From positions 124,001 through 188,000 of the forward strand of contig JAEUJW010000039.1 in assembly GCA_016793465.1 (NCBI GenBank): DNA of 64,000 nucleotides. The letters run 5' to 3'. The notes under the pieces were generated by a model. That model was not told where the DNA came from. It searched no databases and saw only the letters and a list, made by a program, of their open reading frames with translations. The translations under genes and the position numbers were made by a program. This DNA is from Myxococcales bacterium. GTDB taxonomy: Bacteria > Myxococcota > Polyangia > Nannocystales > Nannocystaceae. Every line of letters begins with the position of its first letter. Within the stretch, counting starts at the first letter, position 1. Shown here piece after piece: positions 30,989 through 39,792 of the stretch.

Positions 30989-31702
30989 ATGGCACTCACG
31001 CCCGAACAGGAATGGACACTGGTGGGATGCGGGCTGATCGCCCACGCCGACGAGATCCTCGACATCGGCGAGTGGGACGAGGTGCTGCGCTACGTCGGCG
31101 CGACGCTCAGCGAGGCCGACCAGCAGATCTGGATGGAGATTCTCTCCAACCAGGAGCAGCTGGAGCAGCGCTTCGCCGCGCTCACGCCGCTGGCGCACGA
31201 GCAGGGCGAGGAGCTGCTGCGCCGCTGCTGGCAGATGGCGCTCGCCGACGGGACCGGCTCCGACATCGAGGCGACGGTGCACGACCGCATCGCCCGCAAG
31301 CTCGGAGTGGAGCTCGAGTGGGTCGCCCGCATGCGCGAGGCCTGGACGCAGCAGGCCCACGCGCGCGCCGAGCTGACGGTGTCGCTGGCGGCCATGTTCG
31401 TCAACCTCGACGGGCACCTCGACTTCCACGAGGCGATCCACTTCGACAACCTGCTCGAGCGCCTGCCGATCCCGGTCGGTCGGCGGGTCGAGCTGTCCGA
31501 GCTGCTGCACACGCCGCCGACCTTCGACGCGCTCGTCGACCGCCTGCTGGCCCTCGACACCGGCGAGCGCATGCGGGCGCTGCACTCGCTGGTGCCGCTG
31601 CTGCGGGCGAGCCGCCGCGGCGGGCGCGAGCGCGAGCTGTTCTTCCAGCTGTCGCGCAAGGTGCTCGGCCCTCAGGGTGAGGGGCTGCTCAGCGAGCACT
31701 AG
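30989..31702 (+). CDS. TerB-like helical protein
   Basis: 237 residues with a clear ribosome site (GAGGAGA, 5 nt before ATG). All-helical, acidic. Two similar segments, LIAHADEILDIGEWDEVLRY (N-terminal) and QMALADGTGSDIEATVHDRIARKLGVE (middle), look like tellurite-resistance TerB/DjlA-type Asp-rich helical modules (pattern ADG...E...I...LG). The C-terminal 100 residues are also helical with no motif. No signal peptide, so cytoplasmic. Its function cannot be inferred; TerB-like proteins are linked to membrane stress. A TACCCT at 30950-30955 may be its promoter, giving a 5' leader of about 30 nt. Confidence 0.6.
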   Translation: MALTPEQEWTLVGCGLIAHADEILDIGEWDEVLRYVGATLSEADQQIWMEILSNQEQLEQRFAALTPLAHEQGEELLRRCWQMALADGTGSDIEATVHDRIARKLGVELEWVARMREAWTQQAHARAELTVSLAAMFVNLDGHLDFHEAIHFDNLLERLPIPVGRRVELSELLHTPPTFDALVDRLLALDTGERMRALHSLVPLLRASRRGGRERELFFQLSRKVLGPQGEGLLSEH

Positions 31703-31707
31703 GCGCT

Positions 31708-31844
31708 GCGGCTGCGGAGGAGCCGCCGGAGTCGGCCCAGAGCGAGCCGTCCGCTGGGCGTGGCGCGGCGGGACAGACCCGGCCGCGGCTCGGGCCTGTG
31801 TGCCATGCGGCGAGCGAGGGCCGCGGCTGCGGAGGAGCCGCCGG
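31708..31844. repeat. 22-bp direct repeat in a convergent intergenic spacer
   Basis: GCGGCTGCGGAGGAGCCGCC followed by GG occurs at 31708-31729 and 31823-31844 between converging genes. Each copy can fold into a short CGGCT/AGCCG stem, so the pair may serve as terminators for the two sides. Nothing else is seen in 31703-31846. Confidence 0.6.
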
Positions 31845-31846
31845 GG

Positions 31847-33181
31847 TCAGTTGCAGTCGGTGTCGAGGTCGCGGCGGAAGGTGCGGCCCGATTCGAACGT
31901 GGCCAGGCGGCGGAAGCCGGCGTAGGGGCCGAAGGCGTGGAGGTTGCCGCCGTTGATCAGGGTCGAGCCGGCCGGCTGGGTGCAGTCGCCGAGGCAGGTC
32001 CAGTTGCTGCCCTCGAACAGCGGCGGGCTGGCGACCGGCGGGTCGAGGGCCCAGAACGTCTGCTCGTGGGCGTAGGTGCCGGTGCCCTCGGCGACGTCGG
32101 GCAGGGTCTCGAGGTTGAGGATGGCGGAGAAGCGGTCGCGGACGATGACCTTGGCCAGGTTCTCGCCGGCGACCACGGCGGTCAGCTCGGCCTCGCCGAT
32201 CCACTGGCCGGCGATGAACATGCCCTCGCTGGTGTTCTGCAGGAACGTGCGGCCGGTGTAGGGCTGGACCTCGGTGAGGCGGTCGGTGCCGGCGAGCATG
32301 AGGTTGGTGCCGAGCAGCGCGTACGACATGCGCATGCGGAACGGGGCCGGGAACTCCTGGCCCATGGTGCCGAGCGTGTCCCACGGCAGCTGGCGCTCCC
32401 AGGTCTCGACGTGCATGACGAGCGTGCCGGGCTCGACCCACAGCACGCCGGTGGCCAGCGTGGTGGTCGCGCAGTCGGCCGAGGTCTCGACCCACAGGAA
32501 GTTGCCCGAGATGTCGACGCTGATCACCGAGTCGGGGGTGAGCGCGTCGGGGGCCCACTGCAGGCTCCACGTGCCGACGAGGTCGAGCTCGATGAAGTCG
32601 TCGCCGAACACGCCGATCGGCGGGAACTCGTCGCCGCCGGTGTCGGTGTCGGTGTCCGTGTCGGTGTCGGTGTCCGTATCGGTGTCGGTCTCGGTGCCGG
32701 TGTCCGTGTCCGTGTCCGTGTCGGTGCTGATCGTGTCGGTGAAGATCGTGTCGGTGTCCGGGATCGTGGTGCCGGTGCTGGTGTCGCTGCTGCTCGAGGT
32801 GTAGTCGGTCGTGTACGGGTAGTCGCTGGTGTACGGGAAGTCCGACGTGTACGGGTAGTCGCTGGTGTACGGGAAGTCCGAGGTGTACGGCAGCGACGGA
32901 TCGGTGGTGTCGAGCGTCTCGTAGTAGGTCGTCGGGTAGTAGCCGTCGTCCTCGTAGTAGCAGGGGTTGTAGTTGCAGTAGTCGGTGGTCGGGAAGGTCG
33001 GGACCGAGGTCGGGAAGGTCGGCCGCGTCGGGTCCGTGGTGGTCGTGGTGGTGTCCGAGCAGCCGTCGGTCGCGCACGGGTCGATCGTGACGTCGTCCGG
33101 GCAGGCGCCGACGGTGAAGGTCAGACCGAGCAGGCCGGCGACGTGGATGGGGCGGTGTCGGAACGGGGTCATGGGTGTCAT
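31847..33181 (-). CDS. Tyr/Thr-repeat lipoprotein, tandem paralogue B
   Basis: 444 residues. The ATG at 33181 overlaps the stop of its upstream paralogue (ATGA); ATG 33172 is an alternative. Leader HVAGLLGLTFTVGAC gives a lipobox. Residues about 30-165 are low complexity: TPTFPT-type runs, five copies of PYTSDF/Y encoded by an 18-bp unit, then a (DT)n tract. The globular C-terminal 280 residues (from about PPIGVFGDD) are shared with the neighbour: WSLQWAPD, HVETWERQLPWD, MGQEFPAPFRMRMSY, NWTCLGDC and GPYAGFRRLATF. They resemble a lipocalin-like beta barrel in length and strand pattern, but this is a guess. Ligand unknown. Confidence 0.65.
   Translation of the reverse strand: MTPMTPFRHRPIHVAGLLGLTFTVGACPDDVTIDPCATDGCSDTTTTTTDPTRPTFPTSVPTFPTTDYCNYNPCYYEDDGYYPTTYYETLDTTDPSLPYTSDFPYTSDYPYTSDFPYTSDYPYTTDYTSSSSDTSTGTTIPDTDTIFTDTISTDTDTDTDTGTETDTDTDTDTDTDTDTDTGGDEFPPIGVFGDDFIELDLVGTWSLQWAPDALTPDSVISVDISGNFLWVETSADCATTTLATGVLWVEPGTLVMHVETWERQLPWDTLGTMGQEFPAPFRMRMSYALLGTNLMLAGTDRLTEVQPYTGRTFLQNTSEGMFIAGQWIGEAELTAVVAGENLAKVIVRDRFSAILNLETLPDVAEGTGTYAHEQTFWALDPPVASPPLFEGSNWTCLGDCTQPAGSTLINGGNLHAFGPYAGFRRLATFESGRTFRRDLDTDCN
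32811..32891. repeat. 18-bp tandem repeat (five copies) inside a lipoprotein gene
   Basis: GTGTACGGG recurs at 32811, 32829, 32847, 32865 and 32883 with an 18-bp period. On the minus strand each unit encodes PYTSD plus Phe or Tyr. The array is in frame, so copy-number change would alter the linker without breaking the gene. Confidence 0.85.
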
Positions 33182-34506
33182 GGGCAGTCCGTGTCGATGT
33201 CGCGGCGGAAGGTCTTGCCGGAGGCGAAGGTGGCGAGGCGCTGGAAGCCGGCGTAAGGGCCGTAGACGTAGTCGTTGTTGCCGTTGATGAGGGTCGAGCC
33301 GGACGGCTGGGGGCAGCCGCCGAGGCAGGTCCAGTTGCCGATCTCGAACTGGTCGGGGCCGGCGACCGGGGGGTCGACGCCGTACCAGGTCTGATCGTGG
33401 AGGACCACGCCGTCGCCCTCGGGGGTCGGCGGGTTGCTCTCGAGCTCGAGGGTGGCGATGAAGCGGTCGCGCACGACGACCTTGGCCTGCGGCACGCCGA
33501 TCACGAGGCCCATCAGCTCGGTCTCGCCGTTCCAGGTGCCGGCGATGTACTGGCCCTCGGCGACCGACTGCAGGTAGGCGCGCCCGGCGTAGGGCGCGGC
33601 CTCGGTGATGCGGTCGGGCGCGGCGAGCACGAGGTTGGTGCCGAGCAGCACGTACGACATGCGCAGGCGGAACGGCGGCGGGAACTCCTGGCCCATGATC
33701 GGCAGGCTGTCCCACGGGAGCTGGCGCTCCCACGTCTCGACGTGCATGACGATCTGCCCGGGCTCGACCCACACCACGCCGGTGCCGAGGGTGTCGCTGC
33801 TGCAGTCGGCGCTGGTCTCGCGCCAGATGAAGTTGCCGCTGTCGTCGATCGTGAGGATCGAGTCGAAGGTCGCGCCGTCGGGGGCCCACTGCAGGCTCCA
33901 CGTGCCGATCAGGTCGGTCTCGGTGACGTCGTCGCCGAACTCGCCGAGCGGCGGGAAGGCGTCCGTGCCGCCGGTGTCGGTGTCGTCGGTGTCGGTGCCG
34001 GAGATCGAGTCGGTGCCGGTCTCGCTGCCGGTGCTCGTGCTCGTGCCGGTGTCGGTGCCCGTGTCGGTGTCGGTCGAGAGCGTGTCGGTGTCGGTCGAGA
34101 GCGTGTCGGTGCCGGTGTCGCTGTCGGTCGACTGCGTGTCGGTGGTGGCGAGCGTGTCGGTGTCCGGGATCGTCGTCGGTTCGCTCGTGGGCGGCGGATC
34201 GGTCGTGAAGTCGCTGGTGTAGCTGGTCGCGTAGTTGGTGTCGTCCTCGTCGCACCAGTAGGACTCGCAGCAGTCGAAGGTGGCGCAGTCGTCGGTGGTC
34301 GGCGTGGTCGTGGTCGTGGACGTGCCCTCGGTCGGGCTGCCCGACGTGGTGTAGCAGTCGCCGTAGTAGCCGTAGGAGCAGTAGGAGCCCTCGTCGTTGA
34401 AGCCGTCGTCGCCCCACGTCCCGGGGCAGCCCGCCGCGGTGAAGGTCAGCGAGAGCAGGCCGACGACGGCGATGGGTCGCGAGAGCTCGACTTTTTCGAC
34501 CACCAC
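33178..34506 (-). CDS. Thr/Asp-rich lipoprotein, tandem paralogue A
   Basis: 442 residues from the GTG at 34506 (GTG 34503 is adjacent). This start gives a signal with lipobox (AVVGLLSLTFTAAGC); translation further upstream lacks signal-peptide character. A Cys/Tyr-rich patch (SYCSYGYYGDCY) and a Thr/Ser/Asp linker of about 140 residues precede a C-terminal domain homologous to the next gene (WSLQWAPD, HVETWERQLPWD, MGQEFPPPFRLRMSY, NWTCLGGC, GPYAGFQRLATF). The pair clearly arose by tandem duplication, with the linkers diverging much faster than the domains. No functional motif. Confidence 0.65.
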   Translation of the reverse strand: MVVEKVELSRPIAVVGLLSLTFTAAGCPGTWGDDGFNDEGSYCSYGYYGDCYTTSGSPTEGTSTTTTTPTTDDCATFDCCESYWCDEDDTNYATSYTSDFTTDPPPTSEPTTIPDTDTLATTDTQSTDSDTGTDTLSTDTDTLSTDTDTGTDTGTSTSTGSETGTDSISGTDTDDTDTGGTDAFPPLGEFGDDVTETDLIGTWSLQWAPDGATFDSILTIDDSGNFIWRETSADCSSDTLGTGVVWVEPGQIVMHVETWERQLPWDSLPIMGQEFPPPFRLRMSYVLLGTNLVLAAPDRITEAAPYAGRAYLQSVAEGQYIAGTWNGETELMGLVIGVPQAKVVVRDRFIATLELESNPPTPEGDGVVLHDQTWYGVDPPVAGPDQFEIGNWTCLGGCPQPSGSTLINGNNDYVYGPYAGFQRLATFASGKTFRRDIDTDCP

Positions 34507-34611
34507 GGCTTCCCCCCCGCGCGAGCGCGTCCGGCCATCATGTTGGCGAAGGCGCGGGCGAGTCAAGCGACAGGGTCGCGCGCGCGGCGGCGAGGCGCGG
34601 GAGGCCGCGGC

Positions 34612-37600
34612 TCAGCGGGCGTAGGGGAACAGGTCCTTGACGCGGACTTCGACGACCTGGGCGAGGCCGCGGAGCTCTGCGGGGACGACGCGGGTCCGAT
34701 CGCCGAGCACGCTGAGCACGGGCGGGGCCGTGAACTGCTGGATGAGCGCGGCGAGGTCGGCGGGCCCGAGCTGCTCGATGCGGGCGAGCTCGCGGGGCCG
34801 CGGGTCCGACGACTCGCCGCGGTCGGCCCAGGCCTGGACCCAGGCGGGGATCCGGCGCGGCGAGGGGCGCACGCCGCGGAGCTCCCGCAGGAGCGCGGTG
34901 CGGGCCGCGAGCACGCGACCCTCGGGCAGCGCGGGGCGCTGGAGCAGCGCGAGCAGGAGGGTCAGGGCGTCGCGGGCCTTGTCGGCCTGGGTGCCGAGGT
35001 GACCGACGAGCGCGGCGTCGTCGATCGGGCGGGCGCCGGCGTCGAGCTCGCCACCTGCCCGATAGGCCAGACCGCGGGCCTCGCGGATCTCCTGGAAGAT
35101 GAGGCCGCTCATGTCGCCGTCGAACACCTGGGTCAGCAGGCGCGCGGCGGGGCGATCGGCGACGGGCAGCGGCGGCCGCGGGATCACGACCTCGAGGTGG
35201 GCCTGGGCCATGTCGCGGTGCACGAAGTAGACGGTCGGGCGCGCGGGCACGCGGAAGCGGCGCGGGGCCGCCGGCGGGACCGGGAGGCCGGCGCCGAAGT
35301 CGAGGGCGGCGAGCAGGTCGGGGGCGAGGGTGCGGTCGGCGGCGAGGCGCGGGCCGAAGTAGTGGGTGACGTGGGCGAGGTCGGCGAGGTCGGCGAGCTC
35401 GCGCGCGAGGTCGGGGCCGCGGGCCTTGCGGAGCTGGCGGTCGCTCGGCAGCGCGAGGATCTCGCTGTCGTCGCCGCGGGCGGCGTACTCGGCGAGCGCC
35501 TCGGCGACGGCGTCGGGGTCCTCGAGCTCGTCGCGGCGCATGCTCAGGGTGTTTTTTAGTAGGTCGGCGACGGTGGCATCGGTGAAGGCGGGGCTACGGA
35601 GCCAGGCGTCGAGGAGGGACAGGCTCTGCTCCAGGCGGGCGTCGACGCCGGCGATCAGGATCTCGGTGCGGTCGGCGGACACGTCGATCTGGATGTCGGT
35701 GCCGAGCTGGTGGAGGCGGCGCTGCAGGGCCTCGGCGGACTCGTCGCCGGCGCCGGACAGCTCGAGCAGGTCGAGCGCGTGGCCGAGCAGCGGGCGCGCG
35801 CGGGTGCCGACGTCCCAGCGCATGGTGACGGAGAACAGGTCGCTGTGGGCGTTGCGCGCGGCGATCAGCGGGCCGGAGGCGAGCGCGTGGCGCACGTAGT
35901 CGCGGCCCTCGACGAGGAACGCGGGCTCGGGCTCGAGGGCGGGCAGCGCGAGGATCTCGGCGGCGTAGGGGCTGCGGCGGGCCGGGTCGATCGACACCGG
36001 GGTGATGACGGGCTTCGGCATCTTCGGCGGGTCGTGCTCGCCGTGGCGGCGGTAGACGACGACATGGTCGTCGCCGAGGTACTTGTGGGCGACGCGCAGG
36101 ACGTCGTCGCGGGTGACGCGGCGCAGGCGCTCGGGGAAGCCGACGTGCTCGGGCCACGGGCGGCCGGCGAGGTAGGCGTCGGCGATCCAGGCGACGCGTC
36201 CGCCTTGCGACTCGCGGGCCATGCGCTCGTCGATCTCGGCGTGCAGCACGACGGCGTCGAGGTCGGCCTGGGTGAACGCGCCGGACTTCAAGTCGGCGAC
36301 GACGCCGCGGAGCAGGCGCTCGACGTCGGCGAGGCGCTGGTCGTCGCGGGCGACGCCGCTCAGCGCGAGGTAGGCGCCCTCGGTCAGGACCTCGCCGTAG
36401 GCCTCGGCGTCGGGCAGGGCGCCGGACAGCACGAGGCGGAGGTTGACGAGGCCGCACACGCCGTTGTCGAGCAGCTCCTGCAGGACGTAGAGCGCGGGCT
36501 CGTCGGGGTCGCGCGCGCGGGCGGTGCGCCAGGCGATGGTGACCGACTGCTCGCCGTCGTCGAGCACGGTGCGCTCGACCCGGCCGACCGGGCCGCGCAG
36601 GTCGCCCGCGGGCGCGCCGGGGACCTGTCCCGGGCGCCATGTCCCGAAGGTCTGCTCGAGCACGGCGAGAGTCTCGGTCGGGTCGAGGTCTCCGGCGAGG
36701 ATGATGGCGGCGTTGTTCGGCAGGTACCAGCGGCGGTGCTGCTCGACCATGTCGGCGTAGGCGGGGTTCTTCAGGTGGTCGGCCTCGCCGAGGATGGTCT
36801 GGGTGCCGTACGGGTGGCCGGGGAACAGGGCGAGCCGGAGCGCCTCGTCGTGGCGGTCGTCGGGCTCGTCGAGGCTCATGTTCTTCTCCTCGTAGACGGC
36901 CTCGAGCTCGGGGTAAAACAGGCGGAACGTCGGGCGGATCAGCTGCTCGCTGGTCACGCGGGCCCAGGCCTGCAGGCGGGCGCTCGGCACGTCGGTGGTG
37001 TAGACGGTGGCGTCGTCCTGCGTGAAGGCGTTGACGTCGAGGATGCCGAGCTGGCCGAACAGGCGGTCGAACTCGTTGGGCACGGCGACGGCGGCGGCGG
37101 CCTGGGTGGCGGCGTCGATCTCGGCGAGGATGCGGGCCCGGTCGCGGCCGACGGCGCGCGGCAGGGTGCCGTAGAGCGCGGCGATCCGCTCGAGGTGCCC
37201 GGCCTCGGCGGCGGCGTCGAGGGTGCCGAGCCGCTCGGTGCCTTTAAAGAGCATGTGCTCGAGGTAGTGGGCGAGGCCGGTCGAGTGCGGCGGGTCGTGG
37301 CGGCCGCCGGCGCGGATGGCGATCCAGGCGGCGAAGCGCGGCTGCTCGTGGTCGACGCTGAGGTAGACGGTGAGGCCGTTCGTCAGGCGGTGGATGGTGA
37401 CGCCGAAGGGGTCGCCGGGGATGGGCGTGGGGAGCTCGGCGGGCAGCTCGCTGCGGGCGAGCAGGTCGGCGTCGTCGGGCAAGGACGGCGAGACGAGCGA
37501 CGGGTCGATGGGCCCGGCAGAGACGGCGGGCGGCGGTGCGACGAACTGGATGGAGTCGGAGCGGTCGGTCATGTCGCTGGTGCGCGCGGTGCAGGCGGCG

Positions 37601-37653
37601 AGGGCGAAGCAGAGGGTGGTGACACGGGCGCGCGGCACGGGCAAGCGTGTCAC
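34612..37653 (-). CDS. M16-family zinc metallopeptidase lipoprotein
   Basis: 1013 residues, GTG start overlapping the stop of the upstream TOPRIM-like gene (GTGA). The leader VTTLCFALAAC gives a lipobox Cys21. The first M16 domain has the inverted zinc motif HYLEH (His129, Glu132, His133) and a downstream Glu region YPELEAVYEEKNM, so it should be catalytic. The second half repeats the fold (ARNAHSDLFSVTMRWDVGT and later VFDGDMSGLIFQEIREARGL) without an HxxEH. This is the four-domain pitrilysin/processing-peptidase layout in one chain. It probably degrades peptides in the periplasm. The position at the end of the coupled operon may link it to quality control. Confidence 0.88.
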   Translation of the reverse strand: MTRLPVPRARVTTLCFALAACTARTSDMTDRSDSIQFVAPPPAVSAGPIDPSLVSPSLPDDADLLARSELPAELPTPIPGDPFGVTIHRLTNGLTVYLSVDHEQPRFAAWIAIRAGGRHDPPHSTGLAHYLEHMLFKGTERLGTLDAAAEAGHLERIAALYGTLPRAVGRDRARILAEIDAATQAAAAVAVPNEFDRLFGQLGILDVNAFTQDDATVYTTDVPSARLQAWARVTSEQLIRPTFRLFYPELEAVYEEKNMSLDEPDDRHDEALRLALFPGHPYGTQTILGEADHLKNPAYADMVEQHRRWYLPNNAAIILAGDLDPTETLAVLEQTFGTWRPGQVPGAPAGDLRGPVGRVERTVLDDGEQSVTIAWRTARARDPDEPALYVLQELLDNGVCGLVNLRLVLSGALPDAEAYGEVLTEGAYLALSGVARDDQRLADVERLLRGVVADLKSGAFTQADLDAVVLHAEIDERMARESQGGRVAWIADAYLAGRPWPEHVGFPERLRRVTRDDVLRVAHKYLGDDHVVVYRRHGEHDPPKMPKPVITPVSIDPARRSPYAAEILALPALEPEPAFLVEGRDYVRHALASGPLIAARNAHSDLFSVTMRWDVGTRARPLLGHALDLLELSGAGDESAEALQRRLHQLGTDIQIDVSADRTEILIAGVDARLEQSLSLLDAWLRSPAFTDATVADLLKNTLSMRRDELEDPDAVAEALAEYAARGDDSEILALPSDRQLRKARGPDLARELADLADLAHVTHYFGPRLAADRTLAPDLLAALDFGAGLPVPPAAPRRFRVPARPTVYFVHRDMAQAHLEVVIPRPPLPVADRPAARLLTQVFDGDMSGLIFQEIREARGLAYRAGGELDAGARPIDDAALVGHLGTQADKARDALTLLLALLQRPALPEGRVLAARTALLRELRGVRPSPRRIPAWVQAWADRGESSDPRPRELARIEQLGPADLAALIQQFTAPPVLSVLGDRTRVVPAELRGLAQVVEVRVKDLFPYAR

Positions 37654-38501
37654 GTGGACTCGGAGGGAGGGAAGACGGTTTCGTGGGTGCGTTCGAGCGC
37701 GTGCAGGAGGGCGGTGCAGCCCAGCATGTCGTGGGCGAGCGCGGCGAACGACTTGCCGGCGCCGAGGACCTCGTGGGTCGGGAAGCCCCGCACGAGCGCC
37801 TCATTGTGGCGCTTGCCGAGGCAGAGCTGGTCGGACGGGTGCTCGACTTCGTCGAGCGCGCCGCGGTCGTCTCGCCACGCGGCGAGCTTGTCGTGGCAGC
37901 TCGGCGAGCGCGTGCAACGGGGCTCGCCCGGACACAGCGCGGTGGCGCGGTCGGTGTGCTGGTAGAGCCAGGCCTCGATCTCCCAGTGCGGGATCACGCG
38001 GATGAAGCGGCTCATGTGCTCGCCGACGCGGGCCTCGATCTCGGCTTCGGAGAGGCGTTCGACGGTGGTTCGGGCGCGCCGCCGCGGGACCGGCGGGCCG
38101 CGATAATGGACCTCGAGCTCGCGACCGACGTGGGCGACGATGTGCTCCTCGAGGTGCGCCGCGTTCACGCTGGGCCTGCGCTGGCGTTCGCCCCACGTCC
38201 GGTCGGCGTCGACGTGGTGCAGCACGAACCCGTCGTCGCGGATGAGGGTTGCGGCGATGAGGCGGTGCAGGCGGGTGCGGGCGATGTATCGATCATTGCC
38301 GAGCTTGTCGCCCGCCCACTGGTTGGCGGCCAGGAGCTTGCGCGCGTCGTCGTTGGCCGGCTCGAAGCGGAACCTCTCCGGATCGCAGCCAGGATCGAGG
38401 TCCCTGAAGATATGTTTAATTAGGGTCTCGAGCACCTTGCCGGCCTGTGCGCTGCTGTCCTCGCCGAGCACGAGGACGGAGGCCACCGCGCTGCGACTCA
38501 C
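37650..38501 (-). CDS. TOPRIM-like (DUF4276/OLD-partner-like) protein
   Basis: 283 residues from a GTG overlapping the ATPase stop codon (GTGA). The N-terminus VASVLVLGEDSSAQAGKVLE places a Glu (Glu14) after a beta strand. GFVLHHVDADR has Asp98 and Asp100 in a DxD after a strand. PHWEIEAWLY (171-180) has two Glu in a motif typical of DUF4276-like TOPRIM proteins. Together these match the Glu...DxD arrangement of TOPRIM nuclease/primase folds that accompany OLD-like ATPases. A Cys cluster (LCPGEPRCTRSPSCHDK) near residue 190 could bind metal. It is the likely effector of the upstream ATPase. Family assignment is by motif only. Confidence 0.6.
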   Translation of the reverse strand: MSRSAVASVLVLGEDSSAQAGKVLETLIKHIFRDLDPGCDPERFRFEPANDDARKLLAANQWAGDKLGNDRYIARTRLHRLIAATLIRDDGFVLHHVDADRTWGERQRRPSVNAAHLEEHIVAHVGRELEVHYRGPPVPRRRARTTVERLSEAEIEARVGEHMSRFIRVIPHWEIEAWLYQHTDRATALCPGEPRCTRSPSCHDKLAAWRDDRGALDEVEHPSDQLCLGKRHNEALVRGFPTHEVLGAGKSFAALAHDMLGCTALLHALERTHETVFPPSEST

Positions 38502-39784
38502 CAGAGACCTCGGGTGATCAGGATCTCGCCGACCGGCTCGATCTCGGCGCGATAGGCGTCGAAGAACATCTCGGCGTCGGCCTGCGACAGGTTCTGCCAC
38601 ACGAGCTGCTCGGCGCCGTCGACGACCTCGGTCTTGCAGGCGATGAAGCGCGACTGGACCTGCTCCGCCGAGGTGAAGTCGGGGATGTAGTCGAACAGGA
38701 GCGGGTTCTGGCTGGTCAGGAAGGCCTGACGATCGCCGATGGCCTCCATGCAGGCCTCGATCCAGCGGTGGTGCAGGCCGTTGACGAGCTCGTCGGCTAT
38801 CACCACGCCGGGGGTTGTGAAGTACAGGTAGAAGAAGAAGGAGACGACTCGCTTCTGTCCGTAACTCAACAGGTCATGAGAGATCGAGTTGCCGTTCTTG
38901 CCGTAAAAGAAGAACTTGACGGCCTGGATCGTGACCTTTCGGGCCAACACGGTGCCGCTCATGGCGGAGATGTCGGGACGTAGTTCGATCTTGGCGAATT
39001 CGAGAAGTTCTGCGAGCTCGGTAAGAACACCGAGGTTGTCGGAGCTGAGCGCAGAGGAAGGCGAGAGGTCGGGATTCTTGGCGACGAGCTCACGAATAAA
39101 GGGTCCGGAGAAACGATACGGACTGTGCTTCGAATTAATTGAGACGCTGGTTTTCGGCGCCGCTATCACCGATGCCGTTGTAGCCAATGAATCCGGCCCA
39201 GCGGGGCGAGACGGTGGCGAGTTCTGGCCGGTCAGGGCATAGAACGCTCCCAGCGCCTCGTCGAAACGGAACGGTGCGACGTCGAAACGGAGGGAGTGCA
39301 AGGTCATGATGAGGCCCATGCGCTGGGCCTGTGACTCTCTGGCCCAATCTGTAAGCATATGGGCCAGTTGATGCAAGAAGTCGTATTCGAACGGCGAACA
39401 AGGCGGGTGTGATCGAGAACTCGACTTGTCCTCCATGACGGAGATTGCGAGAGAAGCGGACGTCCCGTGAAACACGAGGGTCGCAGCGTCCTGTGGGAGG
39501 AGGAGGGTGAACGAGTAGGCGAGCGAAGCGTCGGTGGTACGTTCGTTGAGGAGGATGAACTCGATTCGACATCCGTCGGCATCGATGTCGAACTCGAGGG
39601 CAAGTTCCTCACCCTCGAGTTCAGCGAGGTTCCAGCCGCAGGCCATGGCGATGAGGCCGAGCAGGGTGGTCTTGCCGCTGCCGTTCTTGCCGAGGACTAA
39701 ATTAAAACCGTCGTCGAAGCGGAGTTCGGTGCCGGGGCGGACGTTGCGGTATTTATTAATTTTTAGGCGTTTGAGCTTGACCAT
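38498..39784 (-). CDS. OLD/AAA15-like ABC-type ATPase of a putative defence pair
   Basis: 428 residues. Walker A LGKNGSGKTT (Lys38), an ABC-like signature LLSYGQKR (Ser307-Gln310), Walker B VVIADELVNGLHHRW (Asp331, Glu332) and a following TSQNP in place of the usual switch His. The DE(x)xNGLH form is characteristic of OLD/AAA15 ATPases that pair with TOPRIM nucleases. The N-terminus MVKLKRLKINKYRN is the usual first strand. The gene is visibly poorer in GC than its neighbours: three lines counted gave 50, 58 and 58 percent, against well over 70 percent around it. That suggests recent acquisition. It begins 8 nt after the sppA-like stop. Confidence 0.8.
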   Translation of the reverse strand: MVKLKRLKINKYRNVRPGTELRFDDGFNLVLGKNGSGKTTLLGLIAMACGWNLAELEGEELALEFDIDADGCRIEFILLNERTTDASLAYSFTLLLPQDAATLVFHGTSASLAISVMEDKSSSRSHPPCSPFEYDFLHQLAHMLTDWARESQAQRMGLIMTLHSLRFDVAPFRFDEALGAFYALTGQNSPPSRPAGPDSLATTASVIAAPKTSVSINSKHSPYRFSGPFIRELVAKNPDLSPSSALSSDNLGVLTELAELLEFAKIELRPDISAMSGTVLARKVTIQAVKFFFYGKNGNSISHDLLSYGQKRVVSFFFYLYFTTPGVVIADELVNGLHHRWIEACMEAIGDRQAFLTSQNPLLFDYIPDFTSAEQVQSRFIACKTEVVDGAEQLVWQNLSQADAEMFFDAYRAEIEPVGEILITRGLW

Positions 39785-39792
39785 CGTGGGCC

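Noticed and set aside
32811..32891. 18-bp repeats as a CRISPR array
   Set aside because: No unique spacers; translate to PYTSD repeats in frame.
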